Assembly (NCBI RefSeq): GCF_001641265.1
Contig: NW_020167523.1
Coordinates: 434,001 to 498,000, forward strand
Reading direction: 5' to 3'
DNA: 64,000 bases
DNA from: Pseudogymnoascus destructans
Taxonomy: Eukaryota; Ascomycota; Leotiomycetes; Thelebolales; Thelebolaceae
Shown here: positions 40,985 to 51,860 of the stretch, piece after piece
How the letters are laid out: each line of letters begins with the position of its first letter
Numbering within the stretch: position 1 is the stretch's first letter
The notes under the pieces: generated by a model
What the model was told of the DNA's origin: nothing
The model's input: the letters and a program-made list of their open reading frames with translations, nothing else
Database searches by the model: none
Program-made: the position numbers and the translations under genes

Positions 40985-42287
40985 TATCTGTGTCGCTGGG
41001 ACGGGTATTTAAAATTATCAAAGGTGATAAAAGCTCTCCCGGTGCGTATGTGTAAGAAGGGTCCTGACATAAGGGTCCTTTACCCGTCTACATTTACTGT
41101 CCTTCGTCAGCTCTGCCCCAGGTACCCAGATTATCAAACACGGATGCAGAGAGAGAAACATTGTATAATGTGGTACTAAAACATTTATGATTCTGCAGAG
41201 TGAGGGAGGTAGAAATGGCTCAAGGGCACGCGACCAACGCGCAACATCCGCTGCTCGCTGGAGACAGGAAGGGCCGCATCGTAGGGGTTGCTTTTGCAAC
41301 GCATCAAATTCGTCGTGCATTTGTCGCGCGCCGTCGCCAAGGAGTGTGCTTGATGCGCGTGAAGGTAGGTTGGTTAAAGCACGCTCAAACAGATGAAATA
41401 TATTTACCAAACCAAGAAAGTAGCCAAACTCACAGCGAAGGCATACAAGTCAACGCTAGATCTGATAGAGCTGGCAAAGTGTGCGCTTGAGCGACCACGG
41501 CGTCGACTCAGCAGATCAGATGCTGCATCTCATCCAGAATTGTAGCCGCTTCCAAAGGTCGATAGGTTGGTTTCACAGGCGCGGGGGAAAACTTATCAGG
41601 TCGAGTATCGGAGGCGGAGGCGCGGGGAACGTTGCGCGGGATGTTACAGGCCGGAGAATTTGCGGGGGGAGCTATGAATCGGATCTCCGCCTAAATACAG
41701 AATCAGCATGATGGTGGAAGAAGAGGTATGATGTGGATTGTTACGGACCTGCCTGCGCCAGCAGTAATTGATAGGGATCGCTGTAATAGATGCCTATTAT
41801 CGTAGACGGGACGGATGGTGGGGATTTCAAGCAAGAGTTAGCAGCGGGCGGGCGGTGGATCGAATTGTCGATGCAGCGGGTGCGCAACAGAGGCGACTTC
41901 GGGTAGCGCCTTGGGAGTATACGGACGTCCAGAGTACTATACAGAGTACTATACAGAGTACTATACAGAGTACAGTAGATGATGGATGGAGCTGGAGAAG
42001 GATAAAGTACAGAAGAAGATCCGCTGACGGCGACATAAATGAGGTCGCGTGTCGCGGCCAGAGAGGAAGCCAAGGGCGCCTGGCGAAAGTAGATCAGACG
42101 GAGGAGCGATTATAGTGAGGGGCGGCGGGCGGGAGTGTACAGCAGGAGTGAGACTGTGGGCATCCGGGTCCGGCGAAGCTACTCGAGTATGGCTTCGGCG
42201 GCGAGACGATGTAACTAGGCTCTCATGTCACGAAGACGAGGAGGAGAAAATGGTATGGGGAAGATGGAGAATGGTATGGGGAAGATG
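40985..42287. other. Upstream region of the transcription-factor gene
   Basis: About 1.3 kb without a gene I can support. A minus-strand frame at 41018-41410 matches nothing I know. A 12 bp tandem repeat (AGAGTACTATAC, about 3.6 units) lies at 41931-41974. The long gap fits a gene with an extended promoter. Confidence 0.5.
41931..41974 (+). repeat. 12 bp tandem repeat AGAGTACTATAC
   Basis: There are three full units and one partial unit, with almost no variation. Each unit contains the palindrome AGTACT. Confidence 0.85.
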
Positions 42288-42437
42288 GAGAAGGGAGAAG
42301 GGAGAAAGGAGAAGGGAGGAGGGAGGAGGGAGGAGGGAGAAGGGAGAAGGGAGAAGGGAGAAGGGAGAAGGGAGAAGGGAGAAGGGAGAAGGGAGAAGGG
42401 AGAAGGGAGAAGGGAGAAGGGAGAAGGGAAGATGGAG
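42240..42437 (+). repeat. Polypurine minisatellite (GGGAGAA)n
   Basis: Two copies of a block of about 22 bp (ATGGTATGGGGAAGATGGAG) lead into about 150 bp of G/A-only DNA, made first of GGGAGGA-like and then of perfect GGGAGAA heptamers. All purines lie on the plus strand, a mirror-type tract able in principle to form triplex DNA. Confidence 0.9.
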
Positions 42438-42904
42438 AATGAGGCGGATATGGATTGAGGGATTGGGGCGGGTTCCCGGGGGGGGCGAGGGAGGGAGGGC
42501 GGTTTGACAAAAACGGCGGGGACTATCTTGATGATATTTAGGCCTCCCCATCGTCCCGCGTGTCAACATGCGGTGCAGGCGGTGCATGCACCGGCATGCA
42601 CCACCAAGGCTCAGAGGGGGAAAATCTTTTCCACAGATGAAATAATAATAGCGCCTCTAGTATTGGCAGATTTGGCAGTTGCCATTCTACAGGTACTACT
42701 TCACCACTTCACTACTTCTAGTCTACGGCACTATTGGCAGAGTCCAAAACTGGAGGGGAGTCATATTTGGGGGTTAGAACCTTGGCTTTGCCCCATGTAC
42801 ATATGTGGTGCAGCCACTACGGAGAAGTACTTTGCGGCAGCTAACTTGGTTGGGTTTTGATGGAGGAGAGAGAGAGATGGAGGGAACGATGAGGAAAGAC
42901 AGGC

Positions 42905-43013
42905 TTTGGACAGTACTGGACAGGCTCTTGGACAGCACTGGACAGGCTCTTGGACAGCACTGGACAGGCTCTTGGACAGCACTGGACAGGCTCTTGGACA
43001 GCACTGGACAGGC
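42905..43013 (+). repeat. 22 bp tandem repeat (about five units)
   Basis: The unit is GCACTGGACAGGCTCTTGGACA, almost perfect except GTACTGG in the first. The repeat reads open in more than one frame and so generates spurious ORFs. There are no spacers between units. Confidence 0.9.
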
Positions 43014-43308
43014 TTCCCTCGCTGATCGTCTCTCTGGACCCCTCGGTCTCAGCCGAGATGTCAACGTATGGGTCCTCGTACGTCGACACCGTACATAGTA
43101 AGGCGTCGCGGGAAATCCAACGCTGGTACCCAAGTGGAGATCGATGAAGATCTCCCCCGCGGAGATGTTGGACATGTCGTGATTCAGGCACATTTAAAGG
43201 TCAAAGGTCAAAGTATTCGATAATATAGAGTACTGCCGTGCGTGCCTGGTGAGGGTGTAGCCATCGTTCTACTCTACTCTACTGTGTCACTGTGTCTACT
43301 ACCAGTAA

Positions 43309-43540
43309 CTTAGTAGTACTAGTAATGGTAGTAGTAATAGTAATAGTAGTAGTAGTAATAGTAGTAGTACTACTACTAATAATAGTAGTAGTAGTAATAG
43401 TACTACTACTAGTAATAGTAGTAGTAATAGTTACTAGTAGTACAGTAGTAGTAATAGTAGTAGTAATAGTAGTAGTAATAGTAGTACTACTAGTAATAGT
43501 AGTACTAGTAGTAGTAATAGTACTACTACTACTACTACTG
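43309..43540 (+). repeat. Irregular (TAG)n/(TAC)n trinucleotide tract
   Basis: About 230 bp of mixed TAG, TAA, TAC and ACT triplets, in which blocks of GTA and ACT alternate. Some alternations form short perfect inverted repeats (such as AGTAGTACTACT). It is not coding. Confidence 0.85.
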
Positions 43541-43790
43541 TACGTATACGTACGTACCGCATTACGGAGTACGGACTCTCATCCTTCATCCTTCATCCTT
43601 CCCCTTGCCCTCGCTAGTCCCACTACAACAAAATCCCTGCAGGGATGAAAGGGTTCTTCACAAATGGCACAGCTCCACTCCTATTGGCCATACACAACAG
43701 GGAAACCTGGAGAATGTGGAGATGTCTGATCTTGTACTTTATATTTTGTACTGCCTTGCATGACACTACACCGTGATTGGACTAGCACGC

Positions 43791-44305
43791 ATCCCCATCC
43801 CCATCCCCATCCCATCCCCATCCCCATCCCCATCCCCATCCCCATCCCCATCCCCATCCCCATCCCCATCCCCATCCCCATCCCCATCCCCATCCCCATC
43901 CCCATCCCCATCCCCATCCCCATCCCCATCCCCATCCCCATCCCCATCCCCATCCCCATCCCCATCCCCATCCCCATCCCCATCCCCATCCCCATCCCCA
44001 TCCCCATCCCCATCCCATCCCCATCCCCATCCCCATCCCCATCCCCATCCCCATCCCCATCCCCATCCCCATCCCCATCCCCATCCCCATCCCCATCCCC
44101 ATCCCCATCCCCATCCCCATCCCCATCCCCATCCCCATCCCCATCCCCATCCCCATCCCCATCCCCATCCCCATCCCCATCCCCATCCCCATCCCCATCC
44201 CCATCCCCATCCCCATCCCCATCCCCATCCCCATCCCCATCCCCATCCCCATCCCCATCCCCATCCCCATCCCCATCCCCATCCCCATCCCCATCCCCAT
44301 CCCCA
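43791..44305 (+). repeat. Hexanucleotide satellite (CCCCAT)n, about 86 units
   Basis: About 515 bp of perfect CCCCAT units with only two 1 bp deletions (at about 43811 and 44015), each a CCC in place of CCCC. The minus strand is (ATGGGG)n, a run of G4 tracts separated by AT, so it has strong potential to form G-quadruplexes, with an i-motif on the other strand. Long open frames across it (for example WGWG or MGMG) are products of the repeat. Confidence 0.97.
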
Positions 44306-44481
44306 GTGTCCTTGCCGCAGAATACCCCTACACATAGAAAATAAAGTCGTACTCCCTACTCTTCTGTATTGTTTGCTATACCAACACAACAGACGATGAG
44401 CCTCTCTGCAAATCAATATATCTGTAGTGGAGTGCTCAGTACCGAGTGCCTCTGTTCGAGTAGCTGCCAATTCGGCATGTA

Positions 44482-45926
44482 CGGAGGTGTTGTTCATAAG
44501 TTTTGTGAGTGGATCGGGCTAGGGCCCCCTGCGTAGGCTGGCTTGGCAATTCTGGCCAAAGTACCGATTCTCACGCGTCACGAACACTTGAGTGTGAGAG
44601 CAATCAATTCTGTAGAATAATGAGTAGAGTAGATACCTAAACCCCTATATAAAACTATACTATAAGCCTAGTACTCTGTGTGCATACCATTTGCAGCAAT
44701 TACTGCTGCCATATGTGTAGGCATACTATTAAGGAGAGCATTAAGCTCAGCTTCTCCAACTTGCTCCCATGCTTCCTTAACAGCTACACGGAGCTGGTCA
44801 TAGGACATATGTTCTGGATGATTATCTTGTAGATAATTCTTCATAATATGCCACACCCGTTCAATTGGGTTGAGATCTGGTGAATACGGGACCATTCTAT
44901 AGGGCAAATACCACGGGATCTCAACTCTTCATATGTTGCATCTGCTCTATGACCTGGAGCTCCATCTTGCATCAATGTAAGGCCTGGGTGTAGGCGTAGC
45001 CAGCCGTGGATTAGAGGGACAGTATGAGCCATATAGGACTCAGCTCCTATTTTCCCATATTCCTTCTCCCAAAATAGTATAGGACCCTTTCCAAGACCAC
45101 CTGAGAAGCAGCCCCAGAACATCCAACCTCTAGGGATTGTTAGTAAATCCTATAGTAAATAGGAGTCTCTTACCTTCTCCATTGTACTCTATCTACAACA
45201 CATGTATCATCCCACATTTCCCCTGCTTTTCGAGTAACCCACGTACGAGTATGGCGGCCTCCCGTTACCCACGTCTCGTCAGTCCAAAGTATCCTATTCC
45301 AATCATTCTGTACCCAATCCTTATGTTCAATAGCCCATGCAAGTCGCTTTTGTCGATTTGTCTCTGAGATAATAGGCTTCCACATAGCAATCCCTTAATA
45401 ATTATTAGTCTATATAGTAGTAAAGTAGAGAGGGATACTTACGTCGATTATAGCCTCTCACAGACAGAGCACGGGTTAGGACAATCCGTGAGCATGGAAT
45501 ATTAAGAATGTGTATTATATTTGTATATGGCATATGCCTATTCGTGTGAGATGAGGCTATAAACTCAATAACCTCTTGAACTTGCTCATCGGATAGGATA
45601 AGTGGCCTACCCGAACGCTTCTTCAGAGTTGGAGGGCCCTGGCAAGCATACCAAGCCTGCCGTTCCGTGCAGCCAATATAGGCTGCAATTTTTTGGAACT
45701 CCCAATCTAGGGAGCGTAGTAGTGCGCAATGAAGCCGCTCATTGCGAGTAAGATGAGGCATTGAAGTTATTGAAAGAGTATGAATTTCCTACATATAAAA
45801 TACAATAGTAGGAATTTTGACGCGTTAAAAAGGTACAAACAAGCCTATGCATACCCATGCTCCAACCCATGCCCAACCCCCAGTCATCTCATGACCCACT
45901 CACAAAACTTATGAACAACACCTCCA
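44482..45926 (-). mobile_element. Second Tc1/mariner element (1445 bp)
   Basis: The terminal inverted repeats are about 30 bp (GGAGGTGTTGTTCATAAG, then TTTTGTGAGTGG), identical except at the outermost base. TA flanks both ends (44480-44481 and 45927-45928). The transposase is on the minus strand and contains two introns. The family differs from the 2505-10799 element: the terminal repeats are unrelated. Confidence 0.9.
44668..45761 (-). pseudogene. Tc1/mariner transposase with two introns and a 1 bp frameshift
   Basis: Exons are 45761-45443, 45393-45174 and 45129-44668; introns are 45442-45394 (49 nt, GTAAGT) and 45173-45130 (44 nt, GTAAGA), both keeping frame. Motifs include an HTH start (MPHLTRNERLHCALLRSLDW, KIAAYIGCTERQAWYACQ), ILWTDETWVTGG (first D), LTLMQDGAPGHRA (second D) and YSPDLNPIERVW (E). 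A single base is missing in the CCC run near 44888, between GICPIEW and PYSPDLNP. Otherwise the copy looks intact, so it is recently inactivated. Confidence 0.85.
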
Positions 45927-45928
45927 TA

Positions 45929-46049
45929 TGAATGTCTTTCTATATGCCTTTCCATTGCATCTAACGCATATAATGCAGCCTCTAGATGTTGGTGTTTTAT
46001 AGCCTTATAAACACTAGCATAAAAGAGCTGTATAACATGCAATGCGTGC
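45929..46049 (-). other. Unidentified coding-like remnant
   Basis: On the minus strand the segment reads as an uninterrupted helical peptide (EHALHVIQLFYASVYKAI, then LEAALYALDAMERHIERH). Across the mariner insertion the frame continues for about 20 codons at 44479 and below. It may be part of an old transposase, but I do not recognise it. It is cut on the other side by the LTR-like element at 46055. Confidence 0.3.
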
Positions 46050-46054
46050 TCTTG

Positions 46055-47686
46055 TGTAATGGTGGGTGCACCAGATGTGAGAATCTAGCCACCCAAGGAA
46101 GGGGTGATTTTACTAAGACAACACACTGTCTTAGGAAACAGAGCCAAAGGGTTGTAGCTTAGACTATTCCACAACGCAGCAATCAAGTGTATGATGTAGT
46201 GGAGTGGTTTAGACAAGTTGTAACAAATGTTGAGTCTGAGAAGTCAGGGATAAGTCAGAGGTTAGCACCTCACTGACTTTTCAGAAACAAGGAGTATCAA
46301 GATCAATGCTTGGAAGCTTGGAAAAGACGTGGAAGTATGTGATAGTCGATTTACTGTATTGTCTGCTTTGTAATGGTGGGTGCACCAGATGTGAGAATCT
46401 AGCCACCCAAGGAAGGGATGAATTTACTAAGACAACACACTGTCTTAGAAAACAGAGCCAAAGGGTCGTAGCTTAGACTATTCCACAACGCAGCAATCAG
46501 GTGTGTGATGTAGTGAAGTGGTTCAGACAAGTTGCAACAAATGTTGAGTCTGGGAACTCAGGGGTAAGTCAGAGGTTAACACCTCACTGACTTTTCAGAA
46601 ACAAGGAGTAACAAGATGAATGCTTGGAAGCGTGGAAAAGACGTGGAAGTATGTGATAGTCGATTTACTGTATTGTCTGCTTGCCCTTTCTTAAGGAAAG
46701 GGCAATCCTATTTATGCTAAAGGAGTGTAGTTCTCTCATTTTCCAAGACTTTCCATGATTACCAGGCTTGGTAACTGTAGTCGACGTAAGAGAATCCCAT
46801 AGAACCATCTCTTAGGTTCATAGCCTATAGGAAGTAAAAGGAGGTCCAAGGTCAGAGTACCCCAATAGACAAATTATGTCATAGACAAATTATGTCATAA
46901 CTTAACCAATCTTGTGGGTAACTAAAGAGCGATGACATGTAATGAATCATAGAGGTTCGTAGGAGCTTTTAGAGCTATCGTTCATGCTCCTAGGCCTCTA
47001 GTTGGTAGAGATATGTCATGTGGTAGTATGAGTGATGTCATGTAATGAATCATAGAGGGTTGTAGAGATATGCTATGTGGTAATATCGGCCCAGTAACTA
47101 AGGAGCGATGACGTGTAATGAATCATAGATGGTTGTAGCAATCGTTGAGTAGTATTGCTCTTGTTGTTGGTGTGATAAGCCAAAATATGTATAGTGACTT
47201 GTAGGTTTGAGGAGGAGATTTCCAAGTTTGCTCTTGAGTTTGATAGCAAACTGAGTGCAACGAATGTCAGTATGACATGCTTGCCCTTTCTTAAGGAAAG
47301 GGCAATCCTATTTATGCTAAAGGAGTGTAGTTCTCTCATTTTCCAAGACTTTCCATGACTAACCAGGCTTGGTAACTGTAGTCGATGTAAGAGAATCCCA
47401 TAGAACCATCTCCTAGGTTCCTAGCCTATAGGAAGTGAAAGGAGGTCCAAGGTCAGAGTACCCCTATAGACAAATTATGTCATAACTTAACCAATATTGT
47501 GGGTAACTAAGGAGCGATGACGTGTAATGAATCATAGAGGGTTATAGCAATCGTTGAGTAGTATTGCTCTTGTTGTTGGTGTGATAAGCCAAAATATGTA
47601 TAGTGACTTGTAGTTTTGAGGAGTAGATTTCTAAGTTTGCTCTTGAGTTTGACAGCAAACTGAGTGCAACGAATGTCAGTATGACA
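46055..47686. mobile_element. LTR-like insertion (1632 bp) with TCTTG target duplication
   Basis: It begins TGTAATGGTGGG, ends GTATGACA and is flanked by TCTTG at 46050-46054 and at 47687-47691. Inside are two tandem copies of a 314 bp unit (46055-46368 and 46369-46682), followed by two related copies of a second block (46679-47278, about 600 bp, and 47279-47691, about 410 bp, lacking about 190 bp). Each second block opens with the hairpin GCCCTTTC-TTAAG-GAAAGGGC. There is no coding sequence, so it is either a large solo LTR with internal duplications or a small non-autonomous LTR element. Confidence 0.65.
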
Positions 47687-47763
47687 TCTTGATGTTGATT
47701 ATAACATTGCATCTTTCTTTCAGCCTTTAAGAAAGGTACTATCTAAAAAGCTTTTTGTTAAGC

Positions 47764-48378
47764 TGGAATGTGGCCAATTAATAGCTATGAAGCTATTAAG
47801 ATGATAAAAGTATATACATCAATTGAACGCCCTCAAACGCCTATCCAGCTACCTAAAACACCAACTAGGTTTGTACAAGCTGGTATGTTGTTAGAACATT
47901 GGGAGAAAAGAGTGCCTACTCTTCTTTCTAGCCCTTCACATCACAGCCTAGTTGGGAATCATTTGTACGTGGAACTAAGGAGGTACTAGCTACAGGGGAA
48001 TTAGCTGTATTACAATATACACTGCTTTCTACAAAGGTAGCTAGTTAACAAAAGAAGAAGCTAAATAGCTGTGCTGTTTTAAAGGCTAATGCTAGCCCTT
48101 TAACAGCTAAGGCTTGGAGGCGTAAGGAAGAGAAGGCTAGGAAGGAAAACGAGGCAAAGGAGAGGGCTTTGATATATAAGACTAGAGTAGCTACTAATAA
48201 GGTATGGAAAGAGCTATATAAAAGGGGGGTTATAGCACGTAGAGCTCAGCTAGCGAGGAAGAAACAGATTGGGCAAAAGAAGGAGAATAAGGAGGTGCCA
48301 ATTAAGCTACTCGAGCCAATTATAGACCTGAAAAAGGCTGCAAAGGAGGAGGAAATTCAAGAGGAGGTTAGCAAGTAA
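47764..48378 (+). pseudogene. Pogo-type transposase C-terminal relic
   Basis: One frame reads WPINSYEAIKMIKVYTSIER, TPIQLPKTPTRFVQAGMLLE and PTLLSSPS. After a frame change near 47950 and stops in the middle it continues at 48169-48378 as a K/E-rich tail (RRAQLARKKQIGQKKEN). The layout (P/T-rich linker, then a basic coiled tail) is that of the end of pogo/Fot1 transposases. No catalytic part remains. Confidence 0.45.
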
Positions 48379-48841
48379 TTAGTATCAATTACGGGGCAGG
48401 AATTGGGCTTGGAATTAGGCCACGAAAGCGACGACTTTATCAGTTTTGAGGGGCTAGATAAGGTACAGGATTTTGATACAATAGATCCAGGGCTTTTCTA
48501 GGGGGATAATAGCTTTAATTTACATAAGTGGTCGGTGCAGACCACCAACGATTAACTATGGCAAACGCGTGGTTTTGGGTTCGCGATTCACGGCTAACGG
48601 GTGTTAACGGGTTACGGGTGGAATACGTTAGCTAAGTTAGTGCTGTCGTATTACATAAGGTGGCCGTCGTCTCGCTGCTCCAAGGTACACGCACCACGCC
48701 CTCGGCACTCAGCCGTCGTGCGTGTGGTCCAACACGAATCCGCTTCACCAAAGACTCGTCCCTCTCCCCATCACCAGCGTTCAACGACCCAGTTACGAAT
48801 GTTACGAATGCGGCCCGCCACTCTTTAACACATACAGGGCA
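48379..48841. other. Region upstream of sap30
   Basis: About 460 bp with the end of the transposon relic on the left and the presumed sap30 promoter on the right. I see no further gene. Confidence 0.5.
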
Positions 48842-49487
48842 ATGGCTCCCTCGAAGGCACGCGCCGCCCCAGACGACTCGAGGTCTGAGGCATCTAGCAC
48901 TAGAGAGAGACATGGAGGTTCAGGCCATACTACTACGAACACCAAGGGCCGACGAGGTGGGACCGGTGCTGCCTCCAGCTCTTTACGAGATGTGACAACA
49001 GCTGGCTCAGTAGCGGCGGGCGTAACGTCTGCCCCGAATGGAGCTGCCCAGGAAGCCAATGTGGGGGTACGTTGATTCCTCTTCACGTTCGCGATGAGAG
49101 CTCGAATGCTGATACTCCCCAGATGCAGTGGTCGACTCTAGACCCAGAAATTCTGCAAGCATATAGCCACGCCTATCAACTGAACACTCCTCCGGCGTTT
49201 ATCAGCGATTACAATCAACTCATGCTTACGGGACCCGGCATCGGTCGCTTTTCACCCACCATGGCGCGACGCAGAGAAAAGCACAGGCAGAGCAAGGACC
49301 AGCTGTCAAATACCGTTCGCAAACACTTCAATGGCTTGGGTATACAAGAGAATGAGGCCATTGTTGAGTTCCTATACAAAGTGAAGTGGCAGGGTAAGTC
49401 GTAATTTGCTTCCACGGAGAGGTCAGAGCTGATAAGAGTACAGACAAAAACTTTCGCATGCGATTTGCGCCGAACAAACCACGATGA
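48842..49487 (+). CDS. sap30: SAP30-like subunit of the Sin3/Rpd3 histone deacetylase complex
   Basis: Three exons, 48842-49066, 49123-49393 and 49444-49487, encode 179 residues; the introns are 56 and 50 nt with GTACGT and GTAAGT donors. The basic, disordered N-terminus (MAPSKARAAPDDSRSEASST) leads to the Sin3-binding domain (MQWSTLDPEILQAYSHAYQL, DYNQLMLTGPGIGRFSPTMA, TVRKHFNGLGIQENEAIVEF). The third exon supplies the end DKNFRMRFAPNKPR, which confirms the last intron. Sap30 bridges Sin3 and the deacetylase in the nucleus. Fungal Sap30 proteins of this size are normal. Confidence 0.9.
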
Positions 49488-50069
49488 ACAAGGCGATCCC
49501 GCGAATACCCAATTAGGCTCCCCATTGGTTTTACACTGCGTGTACACTAGAATATACTTTGGAAGGAGGCTGCGAATTCGCAGCGGCGCCCTTGGAATTG
49601 GTGCTGCCAAATGGCGTCTGGTGTTGTGATAAGCTTGGTTGTCATGGGACAATACTGGCTGTACATTCTATACTTTTTTAAACACACTTAAGTAGTAAAC
49701 AATAGTATTAAGTAAACAATAGTATTACACTTGACATGACAGAATCTCAATTTAACATCTGCTTCATTTGTTCTATGGTATGTTCACAGGCACCGATGAT
49801 GCGTGATCAACCTTGGGAGGTTTCGAGGCGCCCCTCGATAACGATAATTCGAGGCTCCATAGTAACATCCAGCCAATCACATACAGCCGAAAAAAAAGGG
49901 CGACATTCCGCACCTTGACTTGGAGAATTCAATACTTTACTGTCTCAAGTTGAGTTTTGGTATCCGCTACACATTAATATCTTACATATACGCGCCATAT
50001 TTAATAATAGTTTGAGAACCTACTCGCGGCCGGATCCTCGAATGCGCGGCAATCTTTGATGCACTCGGC
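49488..50069. other. Intergenic region sap30-mdj1
   Basis: 582 bp with no supportable gene. A T-rich stretch with two copies of taagtagtaaacaatagtatt-like sequence lies at about 49685-49730. The mdj1 promoter must lie toward the right end. Confidence 0.45.
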
Positions 50070-51860
50070 TTGGGCATCATCATGAACTCTGGCACATCTA
50101 GCCTTTTGAAGAAGGCTTCTATTTCGATCCGCTACCGCGCCTCCAGCCGCGTGTGCAGGCGATCACGATACCCAGATGGAGCACTAGACAAGGCCGCTGT
50201 ACGCTCCTACACAACCTGCACTGCCAGGCAAAATGCCCGGAGGGACCTGGCAGCTTCAGCCAACGCACGTCTGAGGTCATCGCCAAGGAGGGTACGTTGA
50301 CAGCTATGATATTTGAAGCATCATGCACTTTTCTAACATGTAACTATAGGCGTTCCACGCATCGCGCAACCTTCAAGCGACGAAGAATCCATACCAAGTT
50401 CTTGGGGTTGGCAAGGATGCCTCTGCCTCCGATATAAAGAAGGCCTATTATGGACTGGCTAAGAAGTTCCATCCCGATACGAATAAAGACCCCACCGCGA
50501 AAGACAAGTTTGCTGAAGCGCAGTCTGCCTATGAGCTCTTATCCGACGCGAAGAAGAAAGAGTCGTATGATATGTATGGCGAAGCTGCGTTCAACCAAGG
50601 CGGCGGTCCAAGCCCGGGCGGAGACCCTTTCGGAGGCGCAGGCAGCCCATTTGGAAGTGGCTTCGGCGGTTTTGGTGGCGGGGGAGGAGGATTCGGTGGC
50701 GCTGGGGGCTTTGGGGCAGATTTCTCCTTCGATGATCTCTTCAAGGCCTTCGGTGGACAAGCTGGAAAGAGAGGAGGCCGAGGGGGTCGAGGGTCGCCAT
50801 TTTCTCAGGAGGAAGTTCTCGTTGGCGACAACATCGAGGTGCAAGCCAGCATATCTTTTATGGAAGCAGCTAAGGGAGTTACGAAGACGATACCTATTAC
50901 GCCTATGACGACTTGCAAGACGTGCTCCGGGACTGGATTGAAGGCAGGCACGAAGCGCACCGAGTGCAAGTCTTGTGATGGAACTGGGACACGGGTTCAC
51001 TTCATGCAGGGAGGTTTCCAGATGGCCTCGACATGCGGCTCCTGTGGTGGACGCGGTGTTACGATACCCCGAGGATCAGAGTGTGGGACTTGCGATGGCG
51101 ACGGAGTTGTTCGAGAGCGCAAGATGATTAATGTTGACATACCTGGCGGTATTGAAGACGGAATGAGGCTCCGTCTCGACAAGGAGGGTGATGCACCAGT
51201 TACAGGCGCTGCGGCACCTCCTGGAGCTAGAGCGGTTCCTGGAGACCTGTACGTCCACGTTCGGGTTGCTCCCGATCCGAAATTCAGCCGATCTGGGTCG
51301 GACGTCCTTTATACCGCGACTATACCCCTGACTACCGCCCTGCTTGGTGGTGAAGTACGAATCCCAACTCTGGATGGGCACGTTGATGTCAAGGTTGCTA
51401 CGGGAACCGGGGCAGGTGACAAGATTACCCTCAGTGGCATGGGTATGAAAAAGCTTAATGCACGTAGGGCTGGCAACGGAGATCTCAAGGTTGAGTTCAA
51501 GATTGCGGTGCCGAAATACCTCAGCGCAAAGCAGCGAACTATTCTAGAGATTCTCGCGGATGAGATGGGTGACAAAACGGCGAAGCGGGTTATGAATGTC
51601 AACAGCTCCAAGTAAGTTCCTGACGAACTCCTGGACGAGGCCTCGCTAACGTTAATAGGTCGTCCGAAACTGAAACTTCTCAGAAGAATGAAGGGTTTAT
51701 CAAGTCGATCTGGCACAAGTTGACCGACAAACCCGCCGAGTCGAGTAGCACCACTGCACCTGATTCGAAGGATGCCAAACGCAAAGATGCCCCCAAAGAC
51801 GGCGGCGCTCAGGAAAAAGACGGAAAGTCGCCCAAGAAGGGCTCCGATTCCGGGTTGTGA
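50070..51860 (+). CDS. mdj1: MDJ1, mitochondrial DnaJ/Hsp40 co-chaperone
   Basis: Three exons, 50070-50291, 50350-51611 and 51659-51860, encode 561 residues (557 if the in-frame ATG at 50082 is used). The basic, S/A/R-rich N-terminus is a likely mitochondrial presequence and continues across intron 1 into AFHASRNLQATKNPYQVLGV. The J domain has KKFHPDTNKD (HPD near residue 115). A G/F-rich region follows, and then a zinc-finger region with four CxxCxGxG-like repeats (CKTCSGTG, CKSCDGTG, CGSCGGRG, CGTCDGDG) and the C-terminal substrate-binding domain. This is a type I J-protein that stimulates mitochondrial Hsp70 (Ssc1). Intron 2 (47 nt) joins NSSK to a lysine-rich tail. Confidence 0.95.

Noticed and set aside
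41018..41410. 130-codon minus-strand ORF as a gene
   Set aside because: It lies in the presumed 5' region of the transcription-factor gene, matches no family and has no splice or start support.
42905..43013. CRISPR-like array
   Set aside because: The 22 bp units are contiguous with no spacers, and this is a fungal nuclear locus.
42841..43193. Minus-strand ORF rich in QEPVQCCPRACPV-type repeats
   Set aside because: It is generated by the 22 bp repeat array, with no other support.
43791..44305. Interstitial telomere
   Set aside because: The unit is GGGGAT, not TTAGGG, and no subtelomeric gene family is adjacent.
43766..44497. Long open frames of alternating Gly-Trp, Met-Gly, His-Pro or Ser-Pro residues
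   Set aside because: They are products of the (CCCCAT)n array, which is open in all frames. There is no promoter, family or composition support.
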